A DNA stretch of 64,000 nucleotides from Bacillota bacterium (GCA_023421675.1 JAEZTC010000004.1:1-64000), one strand, 5' to 3'; shown: positions 16,115 through 25,484, numbered from the stretch's first letter. Numbers and translations are program-made. Notes: generated from the letters alone by a model not told the origin.

Positions 16115-16648
16115 ATGGATATAGCTTATATTCAAATTCTCATTCTGCTTGTACTTGCACTCATATCTGATATAAAGACACATAGGATAAAAAATTCCAT
16201 AACATACATATTCTCATTAATGGGGCTCATAACCAATACTCTTCTTTTTGGAGTTCAAGGCCTTCTCCTTTCATTTACAGGCTGGTTAATACCCTTTTTG
16301 CTGTTAATAGCCTTATACGCTGCCGGAATGCTTGGAGCAGGAGATATCAAGCTTTTTTCAGCTATCGGGTGTATATCAGGGCCTATGTTTGCAGTTTTAG
16401 TAATATTATTTTCCTTCATTCTCGGAGGAATAATTGCAGCAGTAATATTGTTGATAAGGAAAAACACTAAAGATAGGTTTAAAGGGCTGTGGAGCTATAT
16501 AAAGGCATGTTTTCTCACGCAAAGTCTAATGGATTACAAGAATGATGATCAGGATGACAGACATGGCAGATTCCCTTTTACTATTGCAATCGTTCCGGGA
16601 GTTCTAACACAGCTTGTTTTTACTTTAACAAAAACCAATTTATTATAA
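16115..16648 (+). CDS. tadV: TadV/CpaA prepilin peptidase
   Basis: The 177-residue membrane protein has about five helices and both catalytic aspartates of the A24 peptidase family: Asp in DIKTHRIKN (about 19) and Asp in MLGAGDIKLFS (Gly-x-Gly-Asp, about 76). It cleaves the Flp pilin leader. It starts one base after the pilin stop without its own ribosome binding site, so its translation is probably coupled to the pilin. The C-terminal part (after 140) is basic and cytoplasmic. Confidence 0.9.
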   Translation: MDIAYIQILILLVLALISDIKTHRIKNSITYIFSLMGLITNTLLFGVQGLLLSFTGWLIPFLLLIALYAAGMLGAGDIKLFSAIGCISGPMFAVLVILFSFILGGIIAAVILLIRKNTKDRFKGLWSYIKACFLTQSLMDYKNDDQDDRHGRFPFTIAIVPGVLTQLVFTLTKTNLL

Positions 16649-16679
16649 TACGGGTTATCTCACTACACAAGGGGTTTTT

Positions 16680-17984
16680 ATGGACATTAAATATTTAGGC
16701 GATTATTCTGTTGGTTTCGAAAACGAGAACGGTGCCAAGTATCTGATTATTGAAATCAGATTATCGAAAGATACCGTAATATATGACTATCAGGTTGAGA
16801 TGCTGGAATATAATCAAACCGCTGGCATTCTTCCGGTAGAATTAAGGAGAAACGATAACAAATTAAGACTCGTTTATGACATTACAGGTCTTATGACGTT
16901 GCAGAACTATACTGCAATATCCAAACCATCCTTTAATGAGCTTTCAGCAACCTTATCCTCTATTTTAGGTATTGTAAGAAACTCAAAAAAACTATTGCTT
17001 AATGAAAGTGGATTTTTAATGGACGAGGATTTCATATATGTAGATAACAATTCTATTAAGCTAATATATGTACCTGTTCAAACAAGTATGGATTTTGCCG
17101 GAATGTTCAAGGATATGGTTATTAAACTGTTTGCTAGAGCTGGAGGCGAAATTAACGAAAAAGCTCTCACAGATATAATCAGATGTGTCAAGTCCCCCCA
17201 ATTTAAGCTTTCAGAGGTTAATACTATTATCACATCCATTAATAAAAAGGATTTAATTATACCCAGTGAGATTGAAAAATCTGATATGCAAGTACCACAG
17301 CAATCTATGTCTGAAACTCATGAAAAAAAGCAACCTGATTATAAAGCATTTTTTAATTCTAAGATTAAACTTTTTGCTTTGTTTGAGATTTTTATAATTT
17401 CATTTGCTTTCTTACTTAACTATATACTTAATGAATTGTCTGTTGAGTCAGAAACAGGATATATTGCAGCTGCAATGGTTATAATTGTAGGAAATCTGCT
17501 GCTTTACAGGAAGATATCAGCCATCAGCCCACAAAAAGAAAAGATGGTTAAGCCAGATAAAATAGTTAAGAATAAAAAGGATGCTATAAACGAAATAAAG
17601 ATTATTAAAAAAGAGAATATAGAAAATATAAAGCTGGCTGTAGTAGAAGAAACAACAATACTAAAGCCTGATAATATTTCAGCTTATCTTATAGAATGCG
17701 GAAAAAGCTCACCCGAATATATTGAAATAAACGATGCAGGCTTTATTATAGGCCGCAGTCCTTCTATAGCAGATATGGTTATTAATGATAGTTCCATAGG
17801 AAGAATACACGCTGAGATAATAAAAAGAGATAATGATTATTATCTTATAGACAAAAATTCAAAAAACGGAACCTACCTTAATGAAACAAAGCTGGATGCC
17901 TACGAGCATAAACTGGAAAACAATGATTTGATAATCTTTGCGAATAGGGAGTATAAGTTTATATCAGATAATATATCCTGTTAA
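16680..17984 (+). CDS. DUF6382-FHA protein of the Tad locus
   Basis: The 434-residue protein has an N-terminal DUF6382-like domain (about 1-190, with LIYVPVQTSMDF), a polar linker, two TM helices (about 230-252 and 262-280), a Lys-rich stretch, and a C-terminal FHA domain (about 340-432) with the phosphothreonine-binding elements GRSPSIADMVIND, Ser-Ile-Gly-Arg-Ile-His and NSKNGTYLN. FHA domains bind phosphothreonine, so the protein may tie pilus assembly to a Ser/Thr kinase. No kinase gene is in the operon. It starts 31 bases after tadV with AAGGGG as ribosome binding site and closes the locus. Confidence 0.82.
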   Translation: MDIKYLGDYSVGFENENGAKYLIIEIRLSKDTVIYDYQVEMLEYNQTAGILPVELRRNDNKLRLVYDITGLMTLQNYTAISKPSFNELSATLSSILGIVRNSKKLLLNESGFLMDEDFIYVDNNSIKLIYVPVQTSMDFAGMFKDMVIKLFARAGGEINEKALTDIIRCVKSPQFKLSEVNTIITSINKKDLIIPSEIEKSDMQVPQQSMSETHEKKQPDYKAFFNSKIKLFALFEIFIISFAFLLNYILNELSVESETGYIAAAMVIIVGNLLLYRKISAISPQKEKMVKPDKIVKNKKDAINEIKIIKKENIENIKLAVVEETTILKPDNISAYLIECGKSSPEYIEINDAGFIIGRSPSIADMVINDSSIGRIHAEIIKRDNDYYLIDKNSKNGTYLNETKLDAYEHKLENNDLIIFANREYKFISDNISC

Positions 17985-18180
17985 CCAATTCACATTAGAA
18001 TGATAATACGGCTCTTATTTATTACCCATATGGTTATTTTTGTAAATATTATTTTAATAGAAGCGAATTAAAGTAAGCATTTTATTTAACTTAACATAAT
18101 ATGGTATTAATTAAATGTAAAAATCCTTTTCTATACATAGAACTGTCTTCATGGTTATAGTTAAAACAAGGAGGAGCTAT

Positions 18181-18993
18181 ATGGAAAAGGGTTTATTAAT
18201 AGGTAAAGGAAAGACAGCTGAAGTATATGAATGGGGACCGGATAGAGTATTAAAACTTTTTTTAAATAATATTAGTAATGAAAGGGCAATATATGAAGCT
18301 AGAATTGGAAAAGCGGTAAATGAAGCAGGAGTATCTTCACCCAAGGTTTATGACATAGTACAAATAGATAATCGTAAAGGGATAATTCTCCAAAGAATTT
18401 ATGGCAAAACGTTATTAAGACTTATTCAAGAAAAACCATGGAAGCTATGCCATTATGCCAAACAGATGGCAAGATCCCAATACAAAATTCATAACTACTC
18501 CATAACAGATATACTGCCTTCTCAAAAGGAGAGGTTTTCAAGGAAAATTAAAAACTCATTAAATATACTCGGTGAGAAAGGGAAAAGAATATGGAACTAT
18601 ATTAATAGTTTACAGGATGGTAATAGTATCTGTCATGGAGACATTCATTTTAAGAATATCATTATTTCAGAAAAAGGACCTGTAGCTATTGATTGGAATT
18701 CAGTATACAGGGGGAATCCATTAGGAGATGTAGCCAGAACATATCTGACGCTAAATTTGCCACCAAATTCCTCCATAATCACGAATATAAGTAAGATATT
18801 ACCGGACTATCCTAGAGAGTTGGTTTGTTCGACTTATCTAGACGAGTATATGAAGCTTGCAAATGTAAAGCTTGAAGATATTGATGCCTGGATACTTCCA
18901 GTCGCTGCAGCCAGACTCAAAGACAATAGACCGTTGGAGTATAAATGGTTGATGGATATTATTGATACACATTTAAAAAAGTATAATGTTTAA
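18181..18993 (+). CDS. APH/choline-kinase-like phosphotransferase
   Basis: This 270-residue kinase-like protein opens with a Gly-rich loop (LIGKGKTAEVYEW), has the Lys of the beta3 strand in RVLKLF, the catalytic loop HGDIHFKN (HxDxxxxN, about 155-162) and the metal-binding IDWN (about 171-174). It belongs to the aminoglycoside phosphotransferase-like clan, which phosphorylates small molecules; aminoglycoside resistance should not be assumed. The start is the ATG at 18181 behind AAGGAGG; an upstream in-frame start at 18151 lacks a site. It is monocistronic. Confidence 0.8.
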   Translation: MEKGLLIGKGKTAEVYEWGPDRVLKLFLNNISNERAIYEARIGKAVNEAGVSSPKVYDIVQIDNRKGIILQRIYGKTLLRLIQEKPWKLCHYAKQMARSQYKIHNYSITDILPSQKERFSRKIKNSLNILGEKGKRIWNYINSLQDGNSICHGDIHFKNIIISEKGPVAIDWNSVYRGNPLGDVARTYLTLNLPPNSSIITNISKILPDYPRELVCSTYLDEYMKLANVKLEDIDAWILPVAAARLKDNRPLEYKWLMDIIDTHLKKYNV

Positions 18994-19051
18994 TTCATAA
19001 TTATTTATAATTTATATAATGTTCATGAAGAAGTTCTTCTTAACACAAAAC

Positions 19052-19073
19052 TAAAGGGGCCAAAAGGCCCCTT
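19052..19073 (-). terminator. Intrinsic terminator of the ATP synthase operon
   Basis: Arms AAGGGGCC (19054-19061) and GGCCCCTT (19066-19073) flank a four-base loop. On the minus strand the stem is followed by TTTAGTTTTG. It begins four bases after the atpC stop codon. Confidence 0.85.
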
Positions 19074-19077
19074 ATCT

Positions 19078-19485
19078 TTATCTTATATCCTTTGCTACTC
19101 TTAATCTTGCCAGCGCTCTTGAGAGTGCGGCCTTAGACCTGCTGTATTCAATCTGGCTTATCTGCCTTTGAAGTCTTTCCTCGGCTCTTTGTTTCGCCGC
19201 TTTTGCCCTGTTGACGTCAATTTCACTGGGCCATTCTGCAGTATCAGTAAGGATAATAGTCTTATTCTGTTTAACCTCCATGAAGCCTTCAGTAAGCACA
19301 GCCTCCTGCCATTCACCGTTCTTTTTGATCTTTACAGGACCTATGTCTACAGCGACAACCATCGGAACGTGGCCTTCAAGTATACCCATTTCTCCCTCAG
19401 GAGTCCTAAGTATAACCATCTCAACCTCATCTGAAAAGAATTTTCTTTCAGGGGTCACTATTTCCAAGTAGAAATTGGATGCCAT
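19078..19485 (-). CDS. atpC: ATP synthase F1 epsilon subunit
   Basis: The 135-residue protein has the N-terminal beta-sandwich (about 1-85, with TPERKFFSDEVEMVILRTPEGEMG split across it) and a C-terminal two-helix hairpin (about 90-134, rich in Arg and Ala). Epsilon couples the gamma rotor to the c-ring and can act as an intrinsic inhibitor through its C-terminal helices. It is the last gene of the operon, 12 bases after atpD and directly before the terminator. Confidence 0.96.
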   Translation of the reverse strand: MASNFYLEIVTPERKFFSDEVEMVILRTPEGEMGILEGHVPMVVAVDIGPVKIKKNGEWQEAVLTEGFMEVKQNKTIILTDTAEWPSEIDVNRAKAAKQRAEERLQRQISQIEYSRSKAALSRALARLRVAKDIR

Positions 19486-19497
19486 ATGTTACACCCC

Positions 19498-20889
19498 CTA
19501 CATATTCTTTGCATTTTCGTATACATCGTCGATAACTCCGCACATAAAGAATGCAGCTTCAGGAACATCGTCCATTTTACCGTCAATGATTTCCTTGAAC
19601 CCTCTGATTGTTTCTTTCAAAGGTACATATTTTCCCTGGTAGCCTGTAAATGTTTCTGCCACGAAGAATGGCTGTGACAGATAACGTTCAATTTTTCTGG
19701 CCCTGAATACAGTAAGCTTGTCGTCTTCTGACAATTCATCCATACCAAGGATAGCAATTATATCCTGAAGTTCCTTATACCTCTGCAGAACCTCCTGAAC
19801 TCTTCTTGCTACTGAATAATGCTCTTCTCCGACTATCATCGGATCAAGTATTCTTGAAGTTGAGTCGAGCGGGTCAACTGCAGGGTAAATACCTTTTTCA
19901 ACTATCTGCCTTGACAAAACCGTTGTAGCGTCAAGGTGGGCAAAAGTTGTTGCAGGTGCAGGGTCAGTAAGGTCATCTGCAGGTACATAAATTGCCTGAA
20001 CAGATGTTATTGAGCCCTTCTTTGTTGAAGTAATTCTTTCCTGAAGCTCACCTACGTCAGTTGCAAGTGTAGGCTGATAACCAACGGCTGAAGGAACTCT
20101 ACCCAGCAAAGCCGAAACCTCGGAACCTGCCTGAACGAATCTGAATATATTATCTATGAACAAAAGCACGTCCTGATTAAGTTCATCTCTGAAATACTCT
20201 GCCATAGTCAAACCGCTGAGTCCAACCCTCATTCTTGATCCTGGGGGCTCATTCATCTGACCGAATACCATAGCAGTTTTTTCTATAACTCCTGAATCAC
20301 GCATATCGTGCCAAAGCTCGTTACCTTCTCTTGACCTTTCACCAACACCTGTGAATACGGAATATCCACCGTGCTCGGTAGCAATATTTCTAATAAGCTC
20401 CTGAATAAGAACCGTCTTACCAACTCCTGCACCGCCGAAAAGACCTATTTTACCACCCTTTGCATAAGGTGCAAGCAAATCGATAACCTTTATTCCCGTT
20501 TCAAGAATTTCGGTAGCAGGCTTTTGATCCTCAAATCCTGGTGCTGGACGGTGTATTGGATAATACTTTGTTGCCGGAACTTCTCCAAGCTTGTCAATTG
20601 GTTCACCAAGTACATTGAAAACCCTACTTAATACTTCCTTACCTACAGGAACCATTATAGGATCTCCGGTATCAATGGCATCCATTCCCCTTGTCAAACC
20701 GTCGGTAGAAGACATGGCAACACACCTTACAGTGTCGTTACCAAGGTGCTGCATAACTTCAGCAACAACCTTACCCTCACCCAGATTGATTCTTATAGCA
20801 TTATAAATCTTAGGAAGTGAACCGCTATTGAATCTAACATCTATAACCGGTCCTATAACCTGAACTATCTTTCCAATATTTTCAGCCAT
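19498..20889 (-). CDS. atpD: ATP synthase F1 beta subunit
   Basis: The 463-residue catalytic subunit carries the P-loop GGAGVGKTV (about 151-159), the catalytic Glu in GVGERSREGNE, Walker B LLFIDNIFRF and the DELSEED-equivalent segment MDELSEDDKL. It hydrolyses or makes ATP at the three catalytic F1 sites. I place the start at the ATG at 20889 (MAENIGKIVQV) behind GGAGTG; an upstream in-frame ATG at 20907 would add six residues of no known use. Confidence 0.98.
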   Translation of the reverse strand: MAENIGKIVQVIGPVIDVRFNSGSLPKIYNAIRINLGEGKVVAEVMQHLGNDTVRCVAMSSTDGLTRGMDAIDTGDPIMVPVGKEVLSRVFNVLGEPIDKLGEVPATKYYPIHRPAPGFEDQKPATEILETGIKVIDLLAPYAKGGKIGLFGGAGVGKTVLIQELIRNIATEHGGYSVFTGVGERSREGNELWHDMRDSGVIEKTAMVFGQMNEPPGSRMRVGLSGLTMAEYFRDELNQDVLLFIDNIFRFVQAGSEVSALLGRVPSAVGYQPTLATDVGELQERITSTKKGSITSVQAIYVPADDLTDPAPATTFAHLDATTVLSRQIVEKGIYPAVDPLDSTSRILDPMIVGEEHYSVARRVQEVLQRYKELQDIIAILGMDELSEDDKLTVFRARKIERYLSQPFFVAETFTGYQGKYVPLKETIRGFKEIIDGKMDDVPEAAFFMCGVIDDVYENAKNM

Positions 20890-20944
20890 AAATTTCACTC
20901 CGTTCAATAAAACTCTTACATATATTAATTATTAAAATTAATCG

Positions 20945-21820
20945 TTACTGAAGTGCTGAAGCACCGCCTACTATTTCGGTTATTTCCTGGGTTATTGAAG
21001 CCTGCCTCGCTCTGTTGTAGTATAAGTTCAGTTTTTGAAGCACTTCATCGGCATTTGATGTCGCATTATCCATAGCTGTCATTCTTGAGCTCTGTTCGCT
21101 TGTAAAGGCTTCAACGAATGTTCCGTAAACAATGCCCTTTACATACTTAGGTATCAATACATCATAAACAGCCTGCGGTGAAGGCTCATATACTATTTTT
21201 TCACCCTGTGGTTTTGCATCCTTCAGATCTTCTCTCAAGGCACCGATATCCAGCGGGAGAAGCTTCATTACCTGCGGTTCAAGCTTTATTGAGGATACCA
21301 TTTTAGTATATATGACATAAACCTCATCAACCTCACCTTTTTTGAACATTTCAAGAAGAATATCTGAAATTTCTCTAGCCCTATACACTGTAGGATTTTG
21401 AACTGGATAATCAAAATCCTTTAAAACATTGCTATTTTTTCTAATAAAATAATTTCTTCCTGTTACACCTGGTATAAGCAATAAAGAATCAGGTGCTGAC
21501 TCAAGCTCATGTTCAGCCAGCTTCAATATGTTGTGGTTGTACCCGCCTGCAAGTCCCTTATCACCTGTAAGTATAAGAAAGCACTTCTTTTTGTTTTCCT
21601 TTTCGCTTCTTTTATCAAAACATATATTACTTACATTTCCACTTTGAAGGAGAATATCAGCAATTGTAGTCTTTATTTTATCAAAATAAGGCAAGGTTTC
21701 TTCAAGCTGTTGTCTTGCCTTCTTCAGCTTTGCAGCAGAAATAAGCTTCATAGCATTGGTAATTTGCCGTGTTTCCTTAACACTTTTTATTCTTAGTTTT
21801 ATGTCACGCATGCTAGCCAT
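20945..21820 (-). CDS. atpG: ATP synthase F1 gamma subunit
   Basis: The 291-residue protein has the two long coiled-coil helices of the rotor at its ends: MRDIKLRIKSVKETRQITNAM near the N-terminus (split here by the start choice) and the C-terminal SSRMTAMDNATSNADEV region, plus the central Rossmann-like part with ILTGDKGLAGGYN. It turns inside the alpha3beta3 hexamer. The ATG at 21820 is preceded by AGGTGAT. Gene order between atpA and atpD is canonical. Confidence 0.97.
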   Translation of the reverse strand: MASMRDIKLRIKSVKETRQITNAMKLISAAKLKKARQQLEETLPYFDKIKTTIADILLQSGNVSNICFDKRSEKENKKKCFLILTGDKGLAGGYNHNILKLAEHELESAPDSLLLIPGVTGRNYFIRKNSNVLKDFDYPVQNPTVYRAREISDILLEMFKKGEVDEVYVIYTKMVSSIKLEPQVMKLLPLDIGALREDLKDAKPQGEKIVYEPSPQAVYDVLIPKYVKGIVYGTFVEAFTSEQSSRMTAMDNATSNADEVLQKLNLYYNRARQASITQEITEIVGGASALQ

Positions 21821-21843
21821 ATGTTATCACCTGCCAATCAACC

Positions 21844-23358
21844 TTATTTCACAACAAATGATGCTTTGAACTCTTCAAGAGCTTTCTTCAGAAGTTCTTC
21901 TGTATCAGCTTTAAGCTCGCCTGTAGTCCTAACTGTTTCACCAATCTGAGGATACCTATCCCTCATGAAACTAATAAGTTCTGAATTATATCTTCTTACT
22001 TCTTTCAAAGGCAGATCCATAAGATACTTGTTTGAAGCAGAATACAGTATTATTACCTGATCCTCAACAGGCAAAGTTGCATATTGAGGCTGCTTCAGGG
22101 TTTCAAGCAATCTTTCGCCCTGTATCAACTTATCTCTTGTAGCCTTATCAAGGTCGGAACCAAACTGTGCAAATACCGCAAGTTCCCTGTACTGTGCAAG
22201 GTTAACTCTGAGTGGTCCTGCAACCTTTTTCATTGCCTTTATCTGAGCTGCACCACCAACCCTGGATACTGAAAGTCCAACGTTGAGGGCAGGTCTTTGA
22301 CCTGAGAAGAACAACTCTGTTTCAAGGAATATCTGTCCATCTGTAATTGAAATAACATTTGTAGGTATATATGCAGAAATGTCACCTGCAAGCGTTTCAA
22401 TTATAGGCAGCGCTGTAATGGACCCTCCGCCCAGTTCATCACTAAGTCTTGCAGCTCTTTCAAGCAATCTTGAGTGAAGATAGAATACATCTCCCGGATA
22501 AGCTTCTCTTCCGGGTGGACGCCTGAGAAGAAGTGACATTGCTCTGTAAGCAACAGCGTGCTTGGACAGGTCATCATATATTATAAGTACATCCTTATGA
22601 TCATTAAACATGAATTCCTCAGCCATTGCACAGCCCGCATAAGGTGCAATGTACTGAACTGTAGCCATTTGGCTGGCTGTTGAGGATACAATTATTGAAT
22701 AATCCATGGCACCGAATCTGGTCAGAGTATTAACAATACCAGAAACAGTAGATGCCTTCTGTCCTATTGCAACATATATACAAATAACATCCTTACCTTT
22801 CTGGTTTATAATTGTATCAATTGCAATAGCAGTTTTACCTGTCTGTCTGTCTCCAATTATAAGCTCTCTCTGTCCTCTTCCTATAGGAGTCATAGCATCT
22901 ATAGCCATTATGCCTGTCTGGAGAGGAGTATTTACACCTTTTCTGTCTATTACACCAGGAGCGAGGAACTCTATCGGTCTATATTTATCGGTAGCTATTT
23001 CACCCTTACCATCAAGCGGTTTTCCAAGAGGATCCACAACCCTGCCTATTAAAGCATTTCCAACAGGAACCTGAACAGTTCTTTCAGTTCTTTTTACGGT
23101 TGTGCCTTCTTTTATGTCCTCTGCGTCACCTAAAAGAACGCATCCTACATTATCCTCTTCAAGGTTTAAAGCCATTCCATATACGCCGTTTTCAAATTCT
23201 AGAAGTTCGCCGTACATACATTTGCCAAGGCCGTATATTCTGGCAATTCCATCACCTGCCTGAAGAACATAGCCTACATCCTCAGTCTTGGTTTTGGCCC
23301 CGTAACTTTCTATCTGCTGCTTTATAATTGAACTGATTTCTTCGGGTCTTAAATTCAT
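21844..23358 (-). CDS. atpA: ATP synthase F1 alpha subunit
   Basis: The 504-residue protein has the P-loop GDRQTGKTAIAID (about 169-181), a Walker B-like VLIIYDDLSKHAVAYR, and the Arg-finger region SVSRVGGAAQ (Arg about 372). It holds the non-catalytic nucleotide sites. I chose the ATG at 23358 (MNLRPEEI) because GAGGTG lies properly upstream; the alternative GTG at 23367 is inside that site. It follows atpH after 36 bases. Confidence 0.98.
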   Translation of the reverse strand: MNLRPEEISSIIKQQIESYGAKTKTEDVGYVLQAGDGIARIYGLGKCMYGELLEFENGVYGMALNLEEDNVGCVLLGDAEDIKEGTTVKRTERTVQVPVGNALIGRVVDPLGKPLDGKGEIATDKYRPIEFLAPGVIDRKGVNTPLQTGIMAIDAMTPIGRGQRELIIGDRQTGKTAIAIDTIINQKGKDVICIYVAIGQKASTVSGIVNTLTRFGAMDYSIIVSSTASQMATVQYIAPYAGCAMAEEFMFNDHKDVLIIYDDLSKHAVAYRAMSLLLRRPPGREAYPGDVFYLHSRLLERAARLSDELGGGSITALPIIETLAGDISAYIPTNVISITDGQIFLETELFFSGQRPALNVGLSVSRVGGAAQIKAMKKVAGPLRVNLAQYRELAVFAQFGSDLDKATRDKLIQGERLLETLKQPQYATLPVEDQVIILYSASNKYLMDLPLKEVRRYNSELISFMRDRYPQIGETVRTTGELKADTEELLKKALEEFKASFVVK

Positions 23359-23394
23359 TTTAATCACCTCATATAATCTAAAAATCCGGCAATA

Positions 23395-23928
23395 TTATCT
23401 TAAAAGCAGTTCTCTCAGGCTTTCGAGTCTTCCTTCAATTGATCCGTCGGTAACTTTATCTCCGACTTTAACCTTGATGCCGCCCAGAATGCTTTTATCA
23501 ACTGTAACCAAGGCCTCAACCGAACTTGCTCCATAAAGCTGTTTATACTTTTGTTTTATACTCTCAATCTGCGTTTCATCCAATGGAACCGCAGAAATAA
23601 TAGTCATATTTAATGTATTCCTCTTACTGTCTGCAATGCTGGAATACTCTTCCGCAATACCTGGAAGATGGCTTATCCTGCCCTTATCAAGCAATAGAGA
23701 AATAAAACTGAAAACATTTTTCTGGATTTTACCCTCCAGACTATTACTCAACGCCTTTTTCTTTTCCTCAAGTTTTACTTGTGGATCAAGAAGAAAGAAT
23801 TTGAATTCAGGGCTGGTATTATAGGTTTGTGCCAATGCTCCAAGGTCCTGCTCATAAGAATCAAGCATATTGTTGCTTATGGCGATATCAATAAGTGCCT
23901 GAGCATATCGTCTTTCTATTAAAGGCAT
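23395..23928 (-). CDS. atpH: ATP synthase F1 delta subunit
   Basis: The 177-residue protein has the N-terminal six-helix domain (about 1-105, RRYAQALIDIA opening) and the C-terminal signature near LGGIKVKVGDKVTDGSIEGR (about 147-166). It connects F1 to the b stalk. Its ATG shares one base with the atpF stop (TAATG), so the two are translationally coupled. Confidence 0.96.
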   Translation of the reverse strand: MPLIERRYAQALIDIAISNNMLDSYEQDLGALAQTYNTSPEFKFFLLDPQVKLEEKKKALSNSLEGKIQKNVFSFISLLLDKGRISHLPGIAEEYSSIADSKRNTLNMTIISAVPLDETQIESIKQKYKQLYGASSVEALVTVDKSILGGIKVKVGDKVTDGSIEGRLESLRELLLR

Positions 23929-24416
23929 TATGCAACACCCTCTTCGTCAATAAACTTATCAACCAATGCTCTGTTACGTTCATTGTCCATATTTGCCTCA
24001 ATGACCTTTGAAGCAGCAACAAGTGCAAGACCCGCAACTTGGCCTTTAATATCCTTGAGCATCTGTTCTCTTTCACGTTCAATTTCCTCACGGGCCTTTT
24101 CCATAACAGCCTGTGCATCATTTCTTGCGGAAACAAGTATTGAATCATATTCCTTTGTTGCTCTTGAACGTGCATCAGACAGGATTTTATCCGCTTGGTC
24201 CCTTGCAGTTCTGAGCTGTTCCTCATATTCCTTTTTAAGTGCTTCTGCCTGTGCTTTATCGTTTTCAGCACTATCTATAGTCTGTTGTATGGAATTAGTC
24301 CTGTTCTCCATGAAATCAGTAACTCGTTTAAACAGGAATTTCCTTAAAAACAGGTAAAGCACTATTAAATTCAATGCAACAAATGCAAAAGTCCATGCGT
24401 GAAGACTTTCAAACAT
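23928..24416 (-). CDS. atpF: ATP synthase Fo b subunit
   Basis: This 162-residue stalk protein has one N-terminal membrane helix (about 6-27, ending in FLRKFLF) and a long charged coiled coil (about 35-150) rich in Ala, Glu, Lys and Arg. It forms the peripheral stalk. It is separated from atpE by 137 bases holding a stable hairpin, the only long gap in the operon. Confidence 0.95.
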   Translation of the reverse strand: MFESLHAWTFAFVALNLIVLYLFLRKFLFKRVTDFMENRTNSIQQTIDSAENDKAQAEALKKEYEEQLRTARDQADKILSDARSRATKEYDSILVSARNDAQAVMEKAREEIEREREQMLKDIKGQVAGLALVAASKVIEANMDNERNRALVDKFIDEEGVA

Positions 24417-24502
24417 CTATATTCACCCTTTCAAACTGCTTTAATCAAGCAAGGTAATTTTCAAATTATCAACTGCAAAAGGGAAATTAATTCATAATAC
24501 TT

Positions 24503-24527
24503 AGGGGGAAAACAACAGTTTCCCCCT
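24503..24527 (-). promoter_or_regulatory. Stable intercistronic hairpin between atpE and atpF
   Basis: Perfect arms AGGGGGAAA (24503-24511) and TTTCCCCCT (24519-24527) enclose a seven-base loop, about 30 bases after the atpE stop on the minus strand. The stem has no T-run behind it. A hairpin just after atpE would suit selective stabilisation of the c-subunit message, which is needed in many copies per complex. Confidence 0.55.
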
Positions 24528-24553
24528 GGGATGGCTATTGTCCTTATAATTGC

Positions 24554-24778
24554 TTATGCTATCTTACCAATTAAAATCAATGCTATAACGAAACCGTAAA
24601 TAGCGGTAGCTTCTGCAAGAGCTGATGCAACAAGAGTGATTGTGGTAATCTTACCTGAAGCTTCAGGCTGTCTGGAAACGCCTTCAGCAGCTTTGGAAGC
24701 TGCAATACCTATACCTATACCTGCTCCAACACCGGTTAAAACTGCTATACCTGCACCGATTGCTATTAATCCACCCAT
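24554..24778 (-). CDS. atpE: ATP synthase Fo c subunit (rotor ring)
   Basis: The 74-residue proteolipid forms two membrane helices (about 4-28 and 46-70) joined by the polar loop SRQPEAS that touches F1. The ion-carrying carboxylate is Glu56 in ALAEATAIYG. Compared with the sodium-type ring of Ilyobacter (helix-1 Gln, and Glu-Ser-Thr in helix 2), helix 1 has Ile23 where Gln is needed and Ala57 where Ser is needed. I therefore infer proton coupling. Ribosome binding site GGGGGTGAATT fits high expression. Confidence 0.96.
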   Translation of the reverse strand: MGGLIAIGAGIAVLTGVGAGIGIGIAASKAAEGVSRQPEASGKITTITLVASALAEATAIYGFVIALILIGKIA

Positions 24779-24791
24779 CTAATTCACCCCC

Positions 24792-25484
24792 TTATTCAAC
24801 AGCTTCTGAAATATAAATTGAAGTTAAGAATACAAATATATATGCCTGTAAGAGTCCATCAAACAGGTCGAAATATATGCCGAGTACTGCCGGTACTATA
24901 GGTGCTATCATCCCATAAAGCAATTCCATTACTATAAATGACGCCAAAATGTTTCCGAAAAGTCGGAGTGAAAGAGAAAGGAAGCGTGTTCCATAGTCAA
25001 GAACATTGAAAGGCACCATTATAGGTGAAGGTTTTGCAAGTGATTTAAGCCAGCCCAATGGCTTTTTATACCACAAGCCTGCGAATAATACTAATAATAT
25101 TGACATAGCTCCCATAGTCGCTGTAACATTCAAATCCCTTGTGGGAGGAGATATCTTAAAGCCTCCAATTTCAGGAATTACAGCAAAAACCGAAGATATA
25201 TTTGCAACAGCTAGAAATAATAAAACTGTTCCCAGGTACGGTGCGAAAGCGCGCCAGTGGTGACCTATGTTATCTTTGGCAAGCTTGTTTATAAAATCAA
25301 CAACAGCTTCAACAATATTCTGTTTTCCGGTAGGAACTTTTTTTAGATTTCTGGTTAATAGAATTGACCCGATTATGAGTACAGCCATAATGATCCACAT
25401 CATTATAATACTCTCGGTAACTGGTATGTTTGCCCCGAAAATATGGATATTAAAAATTACTTTTGCTTCCATTACATCGCCCAT
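24792..25484 (-). CDS. atpB: ATP synthase Fo a subunit
   Basis: The 230-residue membrane protein has five to six helices. The essential Arg is in SLSLRLFGNILAS, next to the c-ring interface, and the terminal helix has LQAYIFVFLTSIYISEA. It forms the two half-channels for ions. I chose the ATG at 25484 with AGAAGG eight bases upstream; the TTG at 25505 overlaps atpI and the ATG at 25472 is also possible. Confidence 0.96.
   Translation of the reverse strand: MGDVMEAKVIFNIHIFGANIPVTESIIMMWIIMAVLIIGSILLTRNLKKVPTGKQNIVEAVVDFINKLAKDNIGHHWRAFAPYLGTVLLFLAVANISSVFAVIPEIGGFKISPPTRDLNVTATMGAMSILLVLFAGLWYKKPLGWLKSLAKPSPIMVPFNVLDYGTRFLSLSLRLFGNILASFIVMELLYGMIAPIVPAVLGIYFDLFDGLLQAYIFVFLTSIYISEAVE

Noticed and set aside
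18181..18993. Aminoglycoside resistance gene
   Set aside because: The kinase fold is clear, but this clan includes many metabolic kinases and nothing in the sequence or context indicates drug resistance.
19168..19471. Plus-strand open frames antisense to atpC, and similar shadows throughout the atp, che and dnaX genes
   Set aside because: They mirror strong coding frames on the other strand, lack ribosome binding sites and have implausible compositions.
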